Positions 27,333 through 34,973 of a stretch of 64,000 nt of DNA are shown one piece after another. The translations under genes and the position numbers were made by a program. The notes beneath the pieces were generated by a model. It saw only the letters and a program-made list of their open reading frames with translations, had not been told where the DNA came from and made no database searches. How positions within the stretch are numbered: position 1 is the first letter of the stretch; each line of letters opens with the position of its first letter. Source of the stretch: CAZGAQ01 sp964523405 (GTDB lineage Bacteria; Planctomycetota; Phycisphaerae; UBA1845; Fen-1342). The stretch covers positions 62,001-126,000 of the forward strand of contig CAZGAQ010000006.1 of assembly GCA_964523405.1 (NCBI GenBank), written 5' to 3'.

Positions 27333-29618
27333 TCAGGGTTGCCCCGCCAGCAGGGACGCGAGCCGCTCCTCCACGGCCCGCACCTGGTCCGTGTCGCCCA
27401 TCCCGCGCGCCAAGTCCAGCGCCCGCCGGGCCGCGGCCACCGCCTGGGCCTGCTGTCCGGCCGCCCCATACGCGTCAGCCAGGGCCACCTGGAACTCCAC
27501 ATCCTCCGGCTGCAGCCGCGCCGCCTGCAGGAGCGGCGCGAGCGCTGCCCGTGTTTGCCCCGCCCCGCGCAGCGCCCAACCCAACATGTACTGGGCATTT
27601 CCGTCGTCGGGCCGCTGGCGCGCCGCATCGTGCAGGAGTGGCAGCGCCTCCGGGTAGCGGCGTTGCTGGGCGAGCAACACGCCCAAATCAAGCCGCGCCT
27701 GGGAAAACTGCGGATCCAGCCCCACGGCCGTGCGCAGACAATCCTCCGCCTCCGCGTTGCGTCCACGGGCGATGCACGCCAGCGCCAGCGTGTGGTGGTA
27801 CACGGCATTGGCGGGGTCCAGGCGCAGCGCCGCGAGGTAGTGCGGCACGGCGGCGGCGAACTGGTCGGTGTCACACAGCGCGACGGCCAGATGGAAATGG
27901 GCCGCGGCATCGTCGCCATCCAGATCGACCGCGTGCTGCAGCCGGGCAATGGCCCCGGCCTGGTCGCCGGCGGCACTCAGCGCCGCGCCCCAGTTCGCGA
28001 GCGCGCGGGCACACCGCGGATCGCGACGGACCGTCTCGGCGTACTCCGCCAGGGCCTCGTCCCGTCGCCCCGCCGCGAGCAGCGTGTCCGCCAGGCACGT
28101 CCGCGTCACCGCACTGTCCGGGTGCGCCGCGAGCATCTCCCGCAGCACGGCCGTCGCCTCGTCGTAGCGCCGCAGCTCGCGCAGGGCCAGCGCCGTATTG
28201 AGGCGGCCACGCCAATAGTCCGGCTGCAGCGCTGTGGCTGTGCGATAGTGCGCCAGCGCGTCCTCCAGCCGGCCTTGCGCGGCCAGGTACGCGCCGTAGT
28301 TGTTATGCAGCAGCGCCGCTCGCGGGGCCAGCGCAAGCATATGTGTGAACAAGCGCTCCGTATCGCGCCACGGCGCGTGAGCCGCGCGCGCGACGAGTCC
28401 CAGCGCCAGCGCCGCCGCGCACAGCCCCACGCCTACGCCGCGCCGCCACAATCCCGCCGCTCGAGACGCACGCGCGGGGCTCAGACCCGGGTCGTGGCGC
28501 CGTCCCCACACCGCCGCCAGCGGCAACAGCAGCGCCACCAGCGGCCAGTACATATACTTGTCACTCGCGATCATCTTCGTGAAGCCGACCACGCCGAGCG
28601 TCGGAAAGATGGCCGCCCCAAACAGCAGCGCCCCCACGGCTACGGCCCGCGTCCACCGCAGCGAAATCACCACGACAAGCGCCAGCAACACGGTACCCAC
28701 CGCCCCGGTCAGCACCGCCGGATTCGCGAGCGAAAGGGGCTCCGGATACGGGTAGTACGAAGTGAGCTCGACCGGCCAGACCACCTTGCCGAGGTAGAAC
28801 ACAATGTTGTGCACGATCGCCAGCGGGAGGCGCGCCGGCGGACCTTCGTTGGGCAGCACCGCCACCGCGGCGCGCGCCTGGGACACATAGGTGACCGCGG
28901 CCGCCACGAGGCTCAGGGCAAAAAACGGCCACTTTTCCAGGAGTGTCCGCCGACTCAGTCTCCGCAGCGGCCACCAATCGAGCAAGACCAGCAAGAGCGG
29001 CAGCGGCGTCGTCGTGGGCTTGGCAAGCAGGGAAAGAAGAAAGAGCACCAACGCCCCCCAGCGAAGCCGGCGGCCACGCTCGCCCTGTTGCACAGCCGAA
29101 ACACACAAGACGAGGCTTCCCAACGCAAAGACCGTTGCCAGCAGCGTCTTGCGCTCAGCGAGCCACGCCAGGGATTCGACCGTGAGGGGATGCACTCCCC
29201 ACAGCAGTGCCACCAGCGCCGCTCCCCACAGGCCGCCGAAGAGTCGCAGCAGCAGCCCGAACACGAGTACAGCGCTGGCCACGTGCAGCAGCAGATTGGT
29301 GCGATGAAACGGTTCGAGATGCTCAGGGCGTCCACCGGCGGCGTAGTCCAGCATCAGCGACATCATCGCCAAAGGCTGGTAGTAGCCGCGCACCGTCGAT
29401 GGATGCAGCACTTCGCCGAAGAAGCGCAGCGTGCTGTCCAGGCTGGGGTGTCGCACAAGCGGGTTACGCGTCAGGTACTGATCGTCATCCAGCCACAGGG
29501 CGCCAGATCGCAGCACGGGCACGTGCACCACGGCAACAGCCGCGCCCAGCCCCGCCGCCACGAGCGCGACTCGCAGCCAGTTGTGCCGTGCAGACTCGGC
29601 TGGTCCCGTCTCGAGCAT
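27333..29618 (-). CDS. GT-C-like multi-span membrane protein with C-terminal TPR repeats
   Basis: 761 residues from the ATG at 29618. Residues 15-400 contain about ten membrane spans. After the first span is WLDDDQYLTRNPLV, the acidic loop typical of GT-C glycosyltransferases, and further on YYQPLAMMSLMLDY and SLAWLAERKTLLATVF. Residues 420-750 are nine or so TPR units (ALAHYRTATALQPDYW, AEDCLRTAVGLDPQFSQARL). This is the layout of eukaryotic TMTC O-mannosyltransferases and many uncharacterised planctomycete proteins. It probably transfers a lipid-linked sugar to periplasmic proteins. It is divergent from a dockerin-tailed secreted gene. No ribosome-binding site better than GGGGCG is seen, and TACCAT ends six bases before the ATG. 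Confidence 0.75.
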   Translation of the reverse strand: MLETGPAESARHNWLRVALVAAGLGAAVAVVHVPVLRSGALWLDDDQYLTRNPLVRHPSLDSTLRFFGEVLHPSTVRGYYQPLAMMSLMLDYAAGGRPEHLEPFHRTNLLLHVASAVLVFGLLLRLFGGLWGAALVALLWGVHPLTVESLAWLAERKTLLATVFALGSLVLCVSAVQQGERGRRLRWGALVLFLLSLLAKPTTTPLPLLLVLLDWWPLRRLSRRTLLEKWPFFALSLVAAAVTYVSQARAAVAVLPNEGPPARLPLAIVHNIVFYLGKVVWPVELTSYYPYPEPLSLANPAVLTGAVGTVLLALVVVISLRWTRAVAVGALLFGAAIFPTLGVVGFTKMIASDKYMYWPLVALLLPLAAVWGRRHDPGLSPARASRAAGLWRRGVGVGLCAAALALGLVARAAHAPWRDTERLFTHMLALAPRAALLHNNYGAYLAAQGRLEDALAHYRTATALQPDYWRGRLNTALALRELRRYDEATAVLREMLAAHPDSAVTRTCLADTLLAAGRRDEALAEYAETVRRDPRCARALANWGAALSAAGDQAGAIARLQHAVDLDGDDAAAHFHLAVALCDTDQFAAAVPHYLAALRLDPANAVYHHTLALACIARGRNAEAEDCLRTAVGLDPQFSQARLDLGVLLAQQRRYPEALPLLHDAARQRPDDGNAQYMLGWALRGAGQTRAALAPLLQAARLQPEDVEFQVALADAYGAAGQQAQAVAAARRALDLARGMGDTDQVRAVEERLASLLAGQP

Positions 29619-29624
29619 CGCCCC

Positions 29625-29630
29625 ATGGTA
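29625..29630 (-). promoter_or_regulatory. -10-like hexamer six bases before the GT-C/TPR gene
   Basis: TACCAT on the minus strand, then GGGGCG, then ATG. Same geometry as polA and uvrB. GGGGCG could instead act as a weak ribosome-binding site. Confidence 0.35.
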
Positions 29631-29696
29631 GCGGATTTGCCAGCGCGCGCCCCATCCGACCTGCCGGCGCGGATGTCCGGCCTTGACCCGTAGCGG

Positions 29697-29702
29697 TATA
29701 CT
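29697..29702 (+). promoter_or_regulatory. TATACT -10 element for the secreted dockerin-tailed gene
   Basis: TATACT lies 55 bases before the ATG at 29758, in the divergent intergenic region. The -35 region is weak. An identical TATACT precedes the gene at 61171. Confidence 0.35.
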
Positions 29703-29757
29703 ACCATGTGCGGCTGCTGGGGCCGCGCACCCACCGTTCACGGAGAGGAGACTGTCC

Positions 29758-30819
29758 ATGTTGGAGCGTTCCGGATCTCGCCATCTTGCGCTATCTCTCT
29801 GTTTCATGCTCGCCGCTGTCGCCGCCGCTCAAACCCCGATCATCGTCGATCACACCTGCACCGACCTCACGCAGGTGCCGGAAAGCTACATCGTGGCCGC
29901 CAAGACGATGTTCCGCATGTCGTATGGCCACACGTCCCACGGCAGCCAGGTCGTCAGTGGCATGGAGGTTTTGCGCGGCGCGGCCGGCTCGCTGTACTGG
30001 TTCGACCATGACGGCACAGCGGGCGGGCTGTCGCTGTACGACTACACGCCGGACGGGGACCTCGGCAACCCGGACCGCACGACCTGGGCCGCGCGCACGC
30101 GCACGATGCTCAATGCGCCCGGCAACACACGTAATCTCGTCGTTTGGTCGTGGTGCGGTCAGGCCGACGGTACCGCCGCTGAGATTCAGACATATCTCAA
30201 CCTCATGAGCCAGCTGCGGACGGACTACCCGAATGTCAAGTTCGTATACATGACCGGGCACCTGGTCGGCAGCGGCACCGAAGGCAATCTGAATCAGCGC
30301 AATAATCAGATCCGCGCGCACGTGCAGGCCACGGGCGGCATCTTGTTCGACTTCGCCGATATCGAGAGCTATGACCCGGCCGGGCTGAATGTGCTCGCGC
30401 TCTATGCGAATGACAATTGCGACTACTGGCTCAACGGCGTGCAGCACAACTGGGCCACCGAGTGGTGCGCGGCCCATCCGGGCACCTGCTCCAGTTGTTC
30501 GTGTGCCCATTCGCAGTCGCTCAACTGCGACCGCAAGGCGCGGGCCTTCTGGTGGTTGCTCGCGCGGCTGGCCGATTGGCCGGGGCCGGGCCCGGTCGAG
30601 ACTTGCGCCGGGGATGCGAATTGCGACGAGGCCGTCAACTGGCGTGACATCGACTACCTGGTGGCCGGGATGAACGACAATCAGTCGGCGTGGCAGGCGT
30701 TGTTCCCTGGCGGCACCGCGACCTGCAGCTTCCAGAACGTGGATGCCAACGGTGACGGTCACGTGAGTTGGCGCGATATCGACCCGTTCATCGCGCTGAT
30801 GAACACGACGTGCCCGTAG
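29758..30819 (+). CDS. secreted protein of unknown fold with dockerin-like C-terminus
   Basis: 353 residues from the ATG at 29758, which follows AGGAG at seven bases. Residues 1-24 form a signal peptide ending AAVAAAQ. The mature domain opens with IIVDHTCTDLTQVPESYI and contains MSYGHTSHGSQVVSGMEVL, a motif I have seen in uncharacterised bacterial secreted proteins. A hydrolase-like role is possible but unproved (VYMTGHLVGSG, QRNNQIRAHV). Cysteine pairs lie at 240-265. The last 71 residues (30604-30816) are the dockerin-like module with two calcium-loop patterns (DANCDEAVNWRD, DANGDGHVSWRD), ending WRDIDPFIALMNTTCP exactly as in two other proteins here. Confidence 0.8.
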   Translation: MLERSGSRHLALSLCFMLAAVAAAQTPIIVDHTCTDLTQVPESYIVAAKTMFRMSYGHTSHGSQVVSGMEVLRGAAGSLYWFDHDGTAGGLSLYDYTPDGDLGNPDRTTWAARTRTMLNAPGNTRNLVVWSWCGQADGTAAEIQTYLNLMSQLRTDYPNVKFVYMTGHLVGSGTEGNLNQRNNQIRAHVQATGGILFDFADIESYDPAGLNVLALYANDNCDYWLNGVQHNWATEWCAAHPGTCSSCSCAHSQSLNCDRKARAFWWLLARLADWPGPGPVETCAGDANCDEAVNWRDIDYLVAGMNDNQSAWQALFPGGTATCSFQNVDANGDGHVSWRDIDPFIALMNTTCP

Positions 30820-30866
30820 CCGAGCGGCCGGCGGTCTAGTGTACTGCCTCGGCTTTACGTGCGCGT

Positions 30867-30920
30867 GGGTGGGGTGGCCATCTTGGCCGCCGCGGGGCGG
30901 GCGAGACGCCCACCCCACCC
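30867..30920. repeat. intergenic inverted repeat between convergent genes
   Basis: GGGTGGGGTGG (30867-30877) pairs with CCACCCCACCC (30910-30920); a smaller GGCCA/TGGCC hairpin lies inside. It sits between the convergent secreted-protein and uvrB genes and could fold on either transcript, though no T-run follows. Composition resembles dispersed planctomycete repeats. Confidence 0.65.
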
Positions 30921-30952
30921 TGGTGATGTGCGGCTTCTTGTGAGGCACTACC

Positions 30953-33031
30953 CTAGCGCTTCTTCTTCGCCGGGCGGCGGTGCTGGCCTTTGGGCTTCCA
31001 GTCCCCCGCATCGCGCCGCGCCAGGCTCGGCTCCGGCCGGGCTTGGGCCGCGGGCACCTTGAGGTCCGCGGTCTCCCGCAGCTCCTTGATGTGATCGCGC
31101 AGGGCGGCCGCCTTCTCGAAGTCCAGCTCCTCGGCCGCCTGCAGCATCTCCTTCTCAAGCTGCAGGATCAGTTCGTCGCGATCGTACTCGCCCTCTTCGG
31201 CATGCACAGCCTCGCGCACGCGCCGCATCGCGCTGACTTCGCCGATCAGAGTCGTGCGAATCGCCTTGCGCACGGTGTCCGGCGTGATGCCGTGCTCCTG
31301 GTTGTACTGCAACTGGATCGCGCGGCGGCGGTCGGTTTCGCTGATGGCCTTGTGCATGGCGGCCGTCATGCGATCGGCGTACAGCACGACGTGCGCGTCG
31401 ACGTTGCGGGCGCAGCGGCCGATCATCTGCACGAGCGAGGTCTCGCTGCGGAGGAAGCCCTCCTTGTCCGCGTCGAGGATCGCGACGAGCGACACTTCGG
31501 GCAGGTCGAGGCCTTCGCGCAGCAGGTTCACGCCGACGAGCACGTCGAACTGCCCCAGGCGCAGGTCGCGCAGAATCTCGATGCGCTCGAGCGTCTCGAT
31601 TTCGCTGTGGAGATAGCGTCCGCGCAGGCCGGCCTGTTGAATATAGGTTGAGAGGTCTTCGGCCAGGCGCTTGGTCAGGGTCGTCACGAGCACGCGGTGG
31701 CCCATCGCGACGCGTTCCTGGATGCGCCGCAGCAGGTCGGGCACCTGGCCGCGGGCCGGCGCCACCTCGATGGTCGGGTCGACAAGGCCCGTCGGCCGAA
31801 TGATCTGCTCGACGATCTCGCCGGCGCACCTCTGCAACTCGTACGGACCCGGCGTGGCGCTGACGAACAGGGCCCGCTTCCACATGCCCTCGAATTCCTC
31901 GAAGCGCATGGGGCGGTTGTCGAGGCAGCTCGGCAGGCGGAAGCCGTGCTCGACCAGAACCAGCTTGCGGTTGCGGTCGCCGTTGAACATCGCGCCGATC
32001 TGGGGGATGGTGACGTGCGACTCGTCGATGATCATCAGGAAGTCGTCGGGGAAGTAGTCCACGAGGGTGTAGGGTTTGGCGCCGGCGGGCGTCTGGTTGA
32101 GGTGCCGCGTGTAGTTCTCGATCCCGCTGCAATAGCCGACTTCCAGCAGCATCTCCATGTCGTACTTGGTGCGCGCGAGGAGCCGCTGCGCCTCGAGCAG
32201 CTTGCCCTGGTGCCGTAGTTGCAGGACGCGCTCATCGAGTTCCTGCTGGATCGACTGGACCGCCTGCTCGACGGCTTCCTCCGGCAGCACGTAGTGGACG
32301 GCGGGATAGATGAAGACCTGGTCGCGCTGCTGGAGCAATTCGCCGGTCACCGGGTGGATCAGGGCAACGCGTTCGACGGTGTCGCCGAACAGCTCGATGC
32401 GGACGCCGTGCTCCTCATGCGCGGGCGCGACCTCGATGACGTCCCCGCGGACGCGGAATGTCCCGCGGGTCGGCTCGACATCGTTGCGGGTGTACTGCAG
32501 CTTGACAAACTTCTTGAGCAGCTCGTCCCGTTCCCACTCCTGCCCCACTTGCACGTTGATCACGCTGGCCTTGTACTCGTCCGGCGAGCCCAAACCGAAG
32601 ATGCACGACACGCTGGCCACGACGACGACGTCGCGGCGGCTGACGACGGAGCTGGTCGCCGCCAGACGCAGGCGGTCCAGATCGTCATTCCGCGACGCGT
32701 CTTTCTCGATGTAGATGTCGCGCTGCGGGATGTACGCTTCCGGCTGGTAGTAGTCGTAGTAGCTGACGAAGTACTCGACGGCGTTATTGGGCAGCAACTC
32801 CTTGAATTCCTCGTAAAGCTGCGCCGCCAGAGTCTTGTTGTGCGAGATGACCAGCGTCGGCAGGCCCAGCCGTGCGAGCGCGTGGGCCATCGTGAACGTC
32901 TTGCCCGATCCCGTCACACCGAGCAGCGTCTGGAAGCGCTGGCCGGACTGGAAGCCGGCCACCAGCTTGTCGATCGCCTGCGGCTGATCCCCAGAGGGCT
33001 GGAACGGGCTGACGATGCGAAAATCGCTCAT
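30953..33031 (-). CDS. uvrB: excinuclease ABC subunit B
   Basis: 692 residues, the usual size. Walker A is GVTGSGKTFTMA near residue 37; the damage-probing beta-hairpin is in YFVSYYDYYQPEAYIP near 90. Helicase motifs include FLMIIDESHVTIPQ and VGVNLLREGLDLPEVSLV, QMIGRCARN marks motif VI, and a C-terminal UVR helix pair (LEKEMLQAAEELDFEKAAALRD) binds UvrC. It verifies damage handed over by UvrA. The start MSDFRIVSPF is fixed by conservation. No ribosome-binding site precedes it; TATAAT ends six bases before the ATG, so the mRNA is probably leaderless. A half-size UvrA homologue lies at 61837. Confidence 0.97.
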   Translation of the reverse strand: MSDFRIVSPFQPSGDQPQAIDKLVAGFQSGQRFQTLLGVTGSGKTFTMAHALARLGLPTLVISHNKTLAAQLYEEFKELLPNNAVEYFVSYYDYYQPEAYIPQRDIYIEKDASRNDDLDRLRLAATSSVVSRRDVVVVASVSCIFGLGSPDEYKASVINVQVGQEWERDELLKKFVKLQYTRNDVEPTRGTFRVRGDVIEVAPAHEEHGVRIELFGDTVERVALIHPVTGELLQQRDQVFIYPAVHYVLPEEAVEQAVQSIQQELDERVLQLRHQGKLLEAQRLLARTKYDMEMLLEVGYCSGIENYTRHLNQTPAGAKPYTLVDYFPDDFLMIIDESHVTIPQIGAMFNGDRNRKLVLVEHGFRLPSCLDNRPMRFEEFEGMWKRALFVSATPGPYELQRCAGEIVEQIIRPTGLVDPTIEVAPARGQVPDLLRRIQERVAMGHRVLVTTLTKRLAEDLSTYIQQAGLRGRYLHSEIETLERIEILRDLRLGQFDVLVGVNLLREGLDLPEVSLVAILDADKEGFLRSETSLVQMIGRCARNVDAHVVLYADRMTAAMHKAISETDRRRAIQLQYNQEHGITPDTVRKAIRTTLIGEVSAMRRVREAVHAEEGEYDRDELILQLEKEMLQAAEELDFEKAAALRDHIKELRETADLKVPAAQARPEPSLARRDAGDWKPKGQHRRPAKKKR

Positions 33032-33037
33032 TGTGGC

Positions 33038-33043
33038 ATTATA
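33038..33043 (-). promoter_or_regulatory. -10 hexamer six bases before uvrB ATG
   Basis: A consensus TATAAT on the minus strand followed by GCCACA and the start codon. Best example of the leaderless geometry in this window. Confidence 0.5.
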
Positions 33044-33072
33044 CGTCCACCAGCCCGCTCCCAGCCCGGCGC

Positions 33073-33104
33073 AAAAAGAGACGGGCGCACCGGGCACCCG
33101 TCTC
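33073..33104 (-). terminator. rho-independent terminator after the Cys-rich gene
   Basis: Minus-strand stem GAGACGGG/CCCGTCTC with an 11-base loop, then TTTTT (33073-33077). It begins 30 bases after the stop of the Cys-rich protein and just before the uvrB promoter. Confidence 0.85.
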
Positions 33105-33133
33105 CTGACGGCCTCTCCCTTGGCCCCGTCCGC

Positions 33134-34273
33134 TCAGCGCGGGCAGGTCACCGTTGCGCACGTCGATCCCGGTCCCAGCGGCCGCCCCCCCTGCTGGTGG
33201 CACGCCATGGGCGTCAGATCCTGGCACGTTCCACCCGCCAGGCAGCACGCCACGGTCGCCGGCGGCGGGGGCAGCGGGCAGGTCACGCCCGCGCAAGTCG
33301 TGTCCGGCCCCATCGGGCGACCCTGCTGTTCCATGCACACGCGCGGGACCAAGTCTTGGCAGGTCCCGTTCTGGAAGCAACATGCCACCGTTGCCGGTGG
33401 CGGCGGGCAGGTTACGTCCGCACACGACGTGTCCGGCCCCATCGGGTGCCCTTGCTGATCAAGGCACGCCTGCGGCACCAGGTCCTGACAGGTCGCATCG
33501 GCGAAGCAGCACGCCACGGTCGGCGGCGGTGGCGGCACGCAGGTGATCGCCGCGCAGCTGGTATTCGGCCCCATTGGGCGACCCTGCTGCTGGATACAGA
33601 GCTTCGGCAGCAGGTCCTGGCAGGTGTTGTCTGCGAAGCAGCACGCCACGGTCGTGGGAACCGGGCACGTGACGCCGGCACATGACGTGTTCGGACCCAT
33701 CGGGCGCCCCTGTTGCTGCTGGCAAACGCGCGCCGCCAAGTCCATGCACGTGCCGTTTGCGAAACAGCACGCCACCGTCGCGAGCGTCGGGCACGTGACG
33801 GCCGCACACGTCGAATTCGGCCCCATCGGCCGACCACCCTGCTGGGTGCAGGCCGGCGCCGTCAGCTCCTGGCAGGTGCCGTCGACAAAGCAGCAGGCGA
33901 CCACAGCCGGCGTGGGGCAGGTCGCGGAGGCGCAGTTCGAGTTGGGGCCCAGCGGCCGACCCTGCTGTTGCACGCACAGGCGCGGGGCGAGGTTCTGACA
34001 TGTTCCATCAATGAAACAACACGCGACCGGCGCCGGGGGCGGACAGGTGACGCCTGGGCAGGTCGTTCCCGCTCCCATGGCCGTGCCGCCCATTTGTTGG
34101 CACATGGCCGGTCCGAGCAGGCGGCACATGCCGTCAGGGAGGCAGCACGCCTGTCGACTCGTCACGGTGATGACCGCGGCGCTCGATGCGGCCGTCAGCG
34201 TCCCCGTGCTGGCGGCCAGCGCGGTGGCGACCAGTGTGCCCAAAGCCAGCACTCCAATGATCTTACGCGACAT
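33134..34273 (-). CDS. secreted protein of eight tandem six-cysteine repeats
   Basis: 379 residues. Signal peptide at 1-22 or so (IIGVLALGTLVATALAAS), then eight consecutive 41-45-residue units with consensus VACCFADGTCQDL...C.QQQGRPMGPNT.CA.VTCP. Each unit has six cysteines at fixed spacing, 48 in all, so every unit is probably a small disulfide-locked knot. Units are joined by Pro-rich linkers (PPPPAT). The extreme uniformity suggests expansion by internal duplication. AGGAGGTG before the ATG is one of the best ribosome-binding sites in the window, hinting at high expression. Similar single units occur in planctomycete secreted proteins. No enzymatic motif; an envelope, adhesion or metal-binding role is possible. 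Confidence 0.85.
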   Translation of the reverse strand: MSRKIIGVLALGTLVATALAASTGTLTAASSAAVITVTSRQACCLPDGMCRLLGPAMCQQMGGTAMGAGTTCPGVTCPPPAPVACCFIDGTCQNLAPRLCVQQQGRPLGPNSNCASATCPTPAVVACCFVDGTCQELTAPACTQQGGRPMGPNSTCAAVTCPTLATVACCFANGTCMDLAARVCQQQQGRPMGPNTSCAGVTCPVPTTVACCFADNTCQDLLPKLCIQQQGRPMGPNTSCAAITCVPPPPPTVACCFADATCQDLVPQACLDQQGHPMGPDTSCADVTCPPPPATVACCFQNGTCQDLVPRVCMEQQGRPMGPDTTCAGVTCPLPPPPATVACCLAGGTCQDLTPMACHQQGGRPLGPGSTCATVTCPR

Positions 34274-34973
34274 TCTGCACCTCCTGGCGGCCGCGGCCGC
34301 TGCCCCGGGTTACGAGTGAACACCGGCCTCCCAGCGGCCGGATGGATACGCGCTTGGATGGGGTCTCGAAGCGTCACGGTGGGCGTGGCTGGCAACAAGG
34401 CGGCGCAGACGCGCCGAAGTCAGGCGCTGTGAGATGGGTAGACAACCCACGGCGGCGGCCTCCAAACCAGGCCCTGAGCAATCTCGCATTGCGATTGCGT
34501 CGCCCCGTGACCTGGGCGATCGCACGTAAGACACTGGCGCAAAACGAGTTTCGGTGTGGCTGCTGGTCCACTCCCGCCCGAACCTCTTTCGCCGCAAGAA
34601 AAGACGCACCGCGCGCACGTTTATTGCCCCCGACAGAGATTCTGCCGCGGGCAGCCGGGTAATAGGACACCCTCCTATTTCGCAGTCCGTCGCTCTTCGC
34701 TGCTGCGTCACGCGGTCCGCAGTCTGCCCCACAACGCGCCAGCTGCCCCCCCGGTGGACGGCGCGCCGGTGTGGGACTCCTGGTCCAGCCCGATCGAATT
34801 CCCGCCACCCGTGGCCTGCATCCACGTATGCGTTGCTGGCCAAGGGCGCCGAATCCACGGCGCCGCGGGAACTGTCCGCGGCCGTCGGCGTCAGATATGC
34901 TGTGTCGGGTTCGTCGGGATACCGCACCGCCACGCCGCCGTAACGCGGCCCAATTACCTTGCAGGAGCGAATC
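34274..34973. other. long intergenic region without gene
   Basis: 700 bases between divergent secreted-protein genes. Open frames here have Arg/Pro/Cys-rich shadow composition and no recognisable protein. Both divergent promoters must lie within, but none is clear. Confidence 0.45.

Noticed and set aside
27237..29693. 818-residue plus-strand frame opposite the GT-C/TPR gene
   Set aside because: Gln/Arg/His-rich shadow without domains; the minus-strand protein has clear membrane spans and TPRs.
34342..34943. Several 100-130-residue frames in the 34.3-34.95 kb spacer
   Set aside because: Arg/Pro/Cys-rich shadow composition, no ribosome-binding sites, no motifs.
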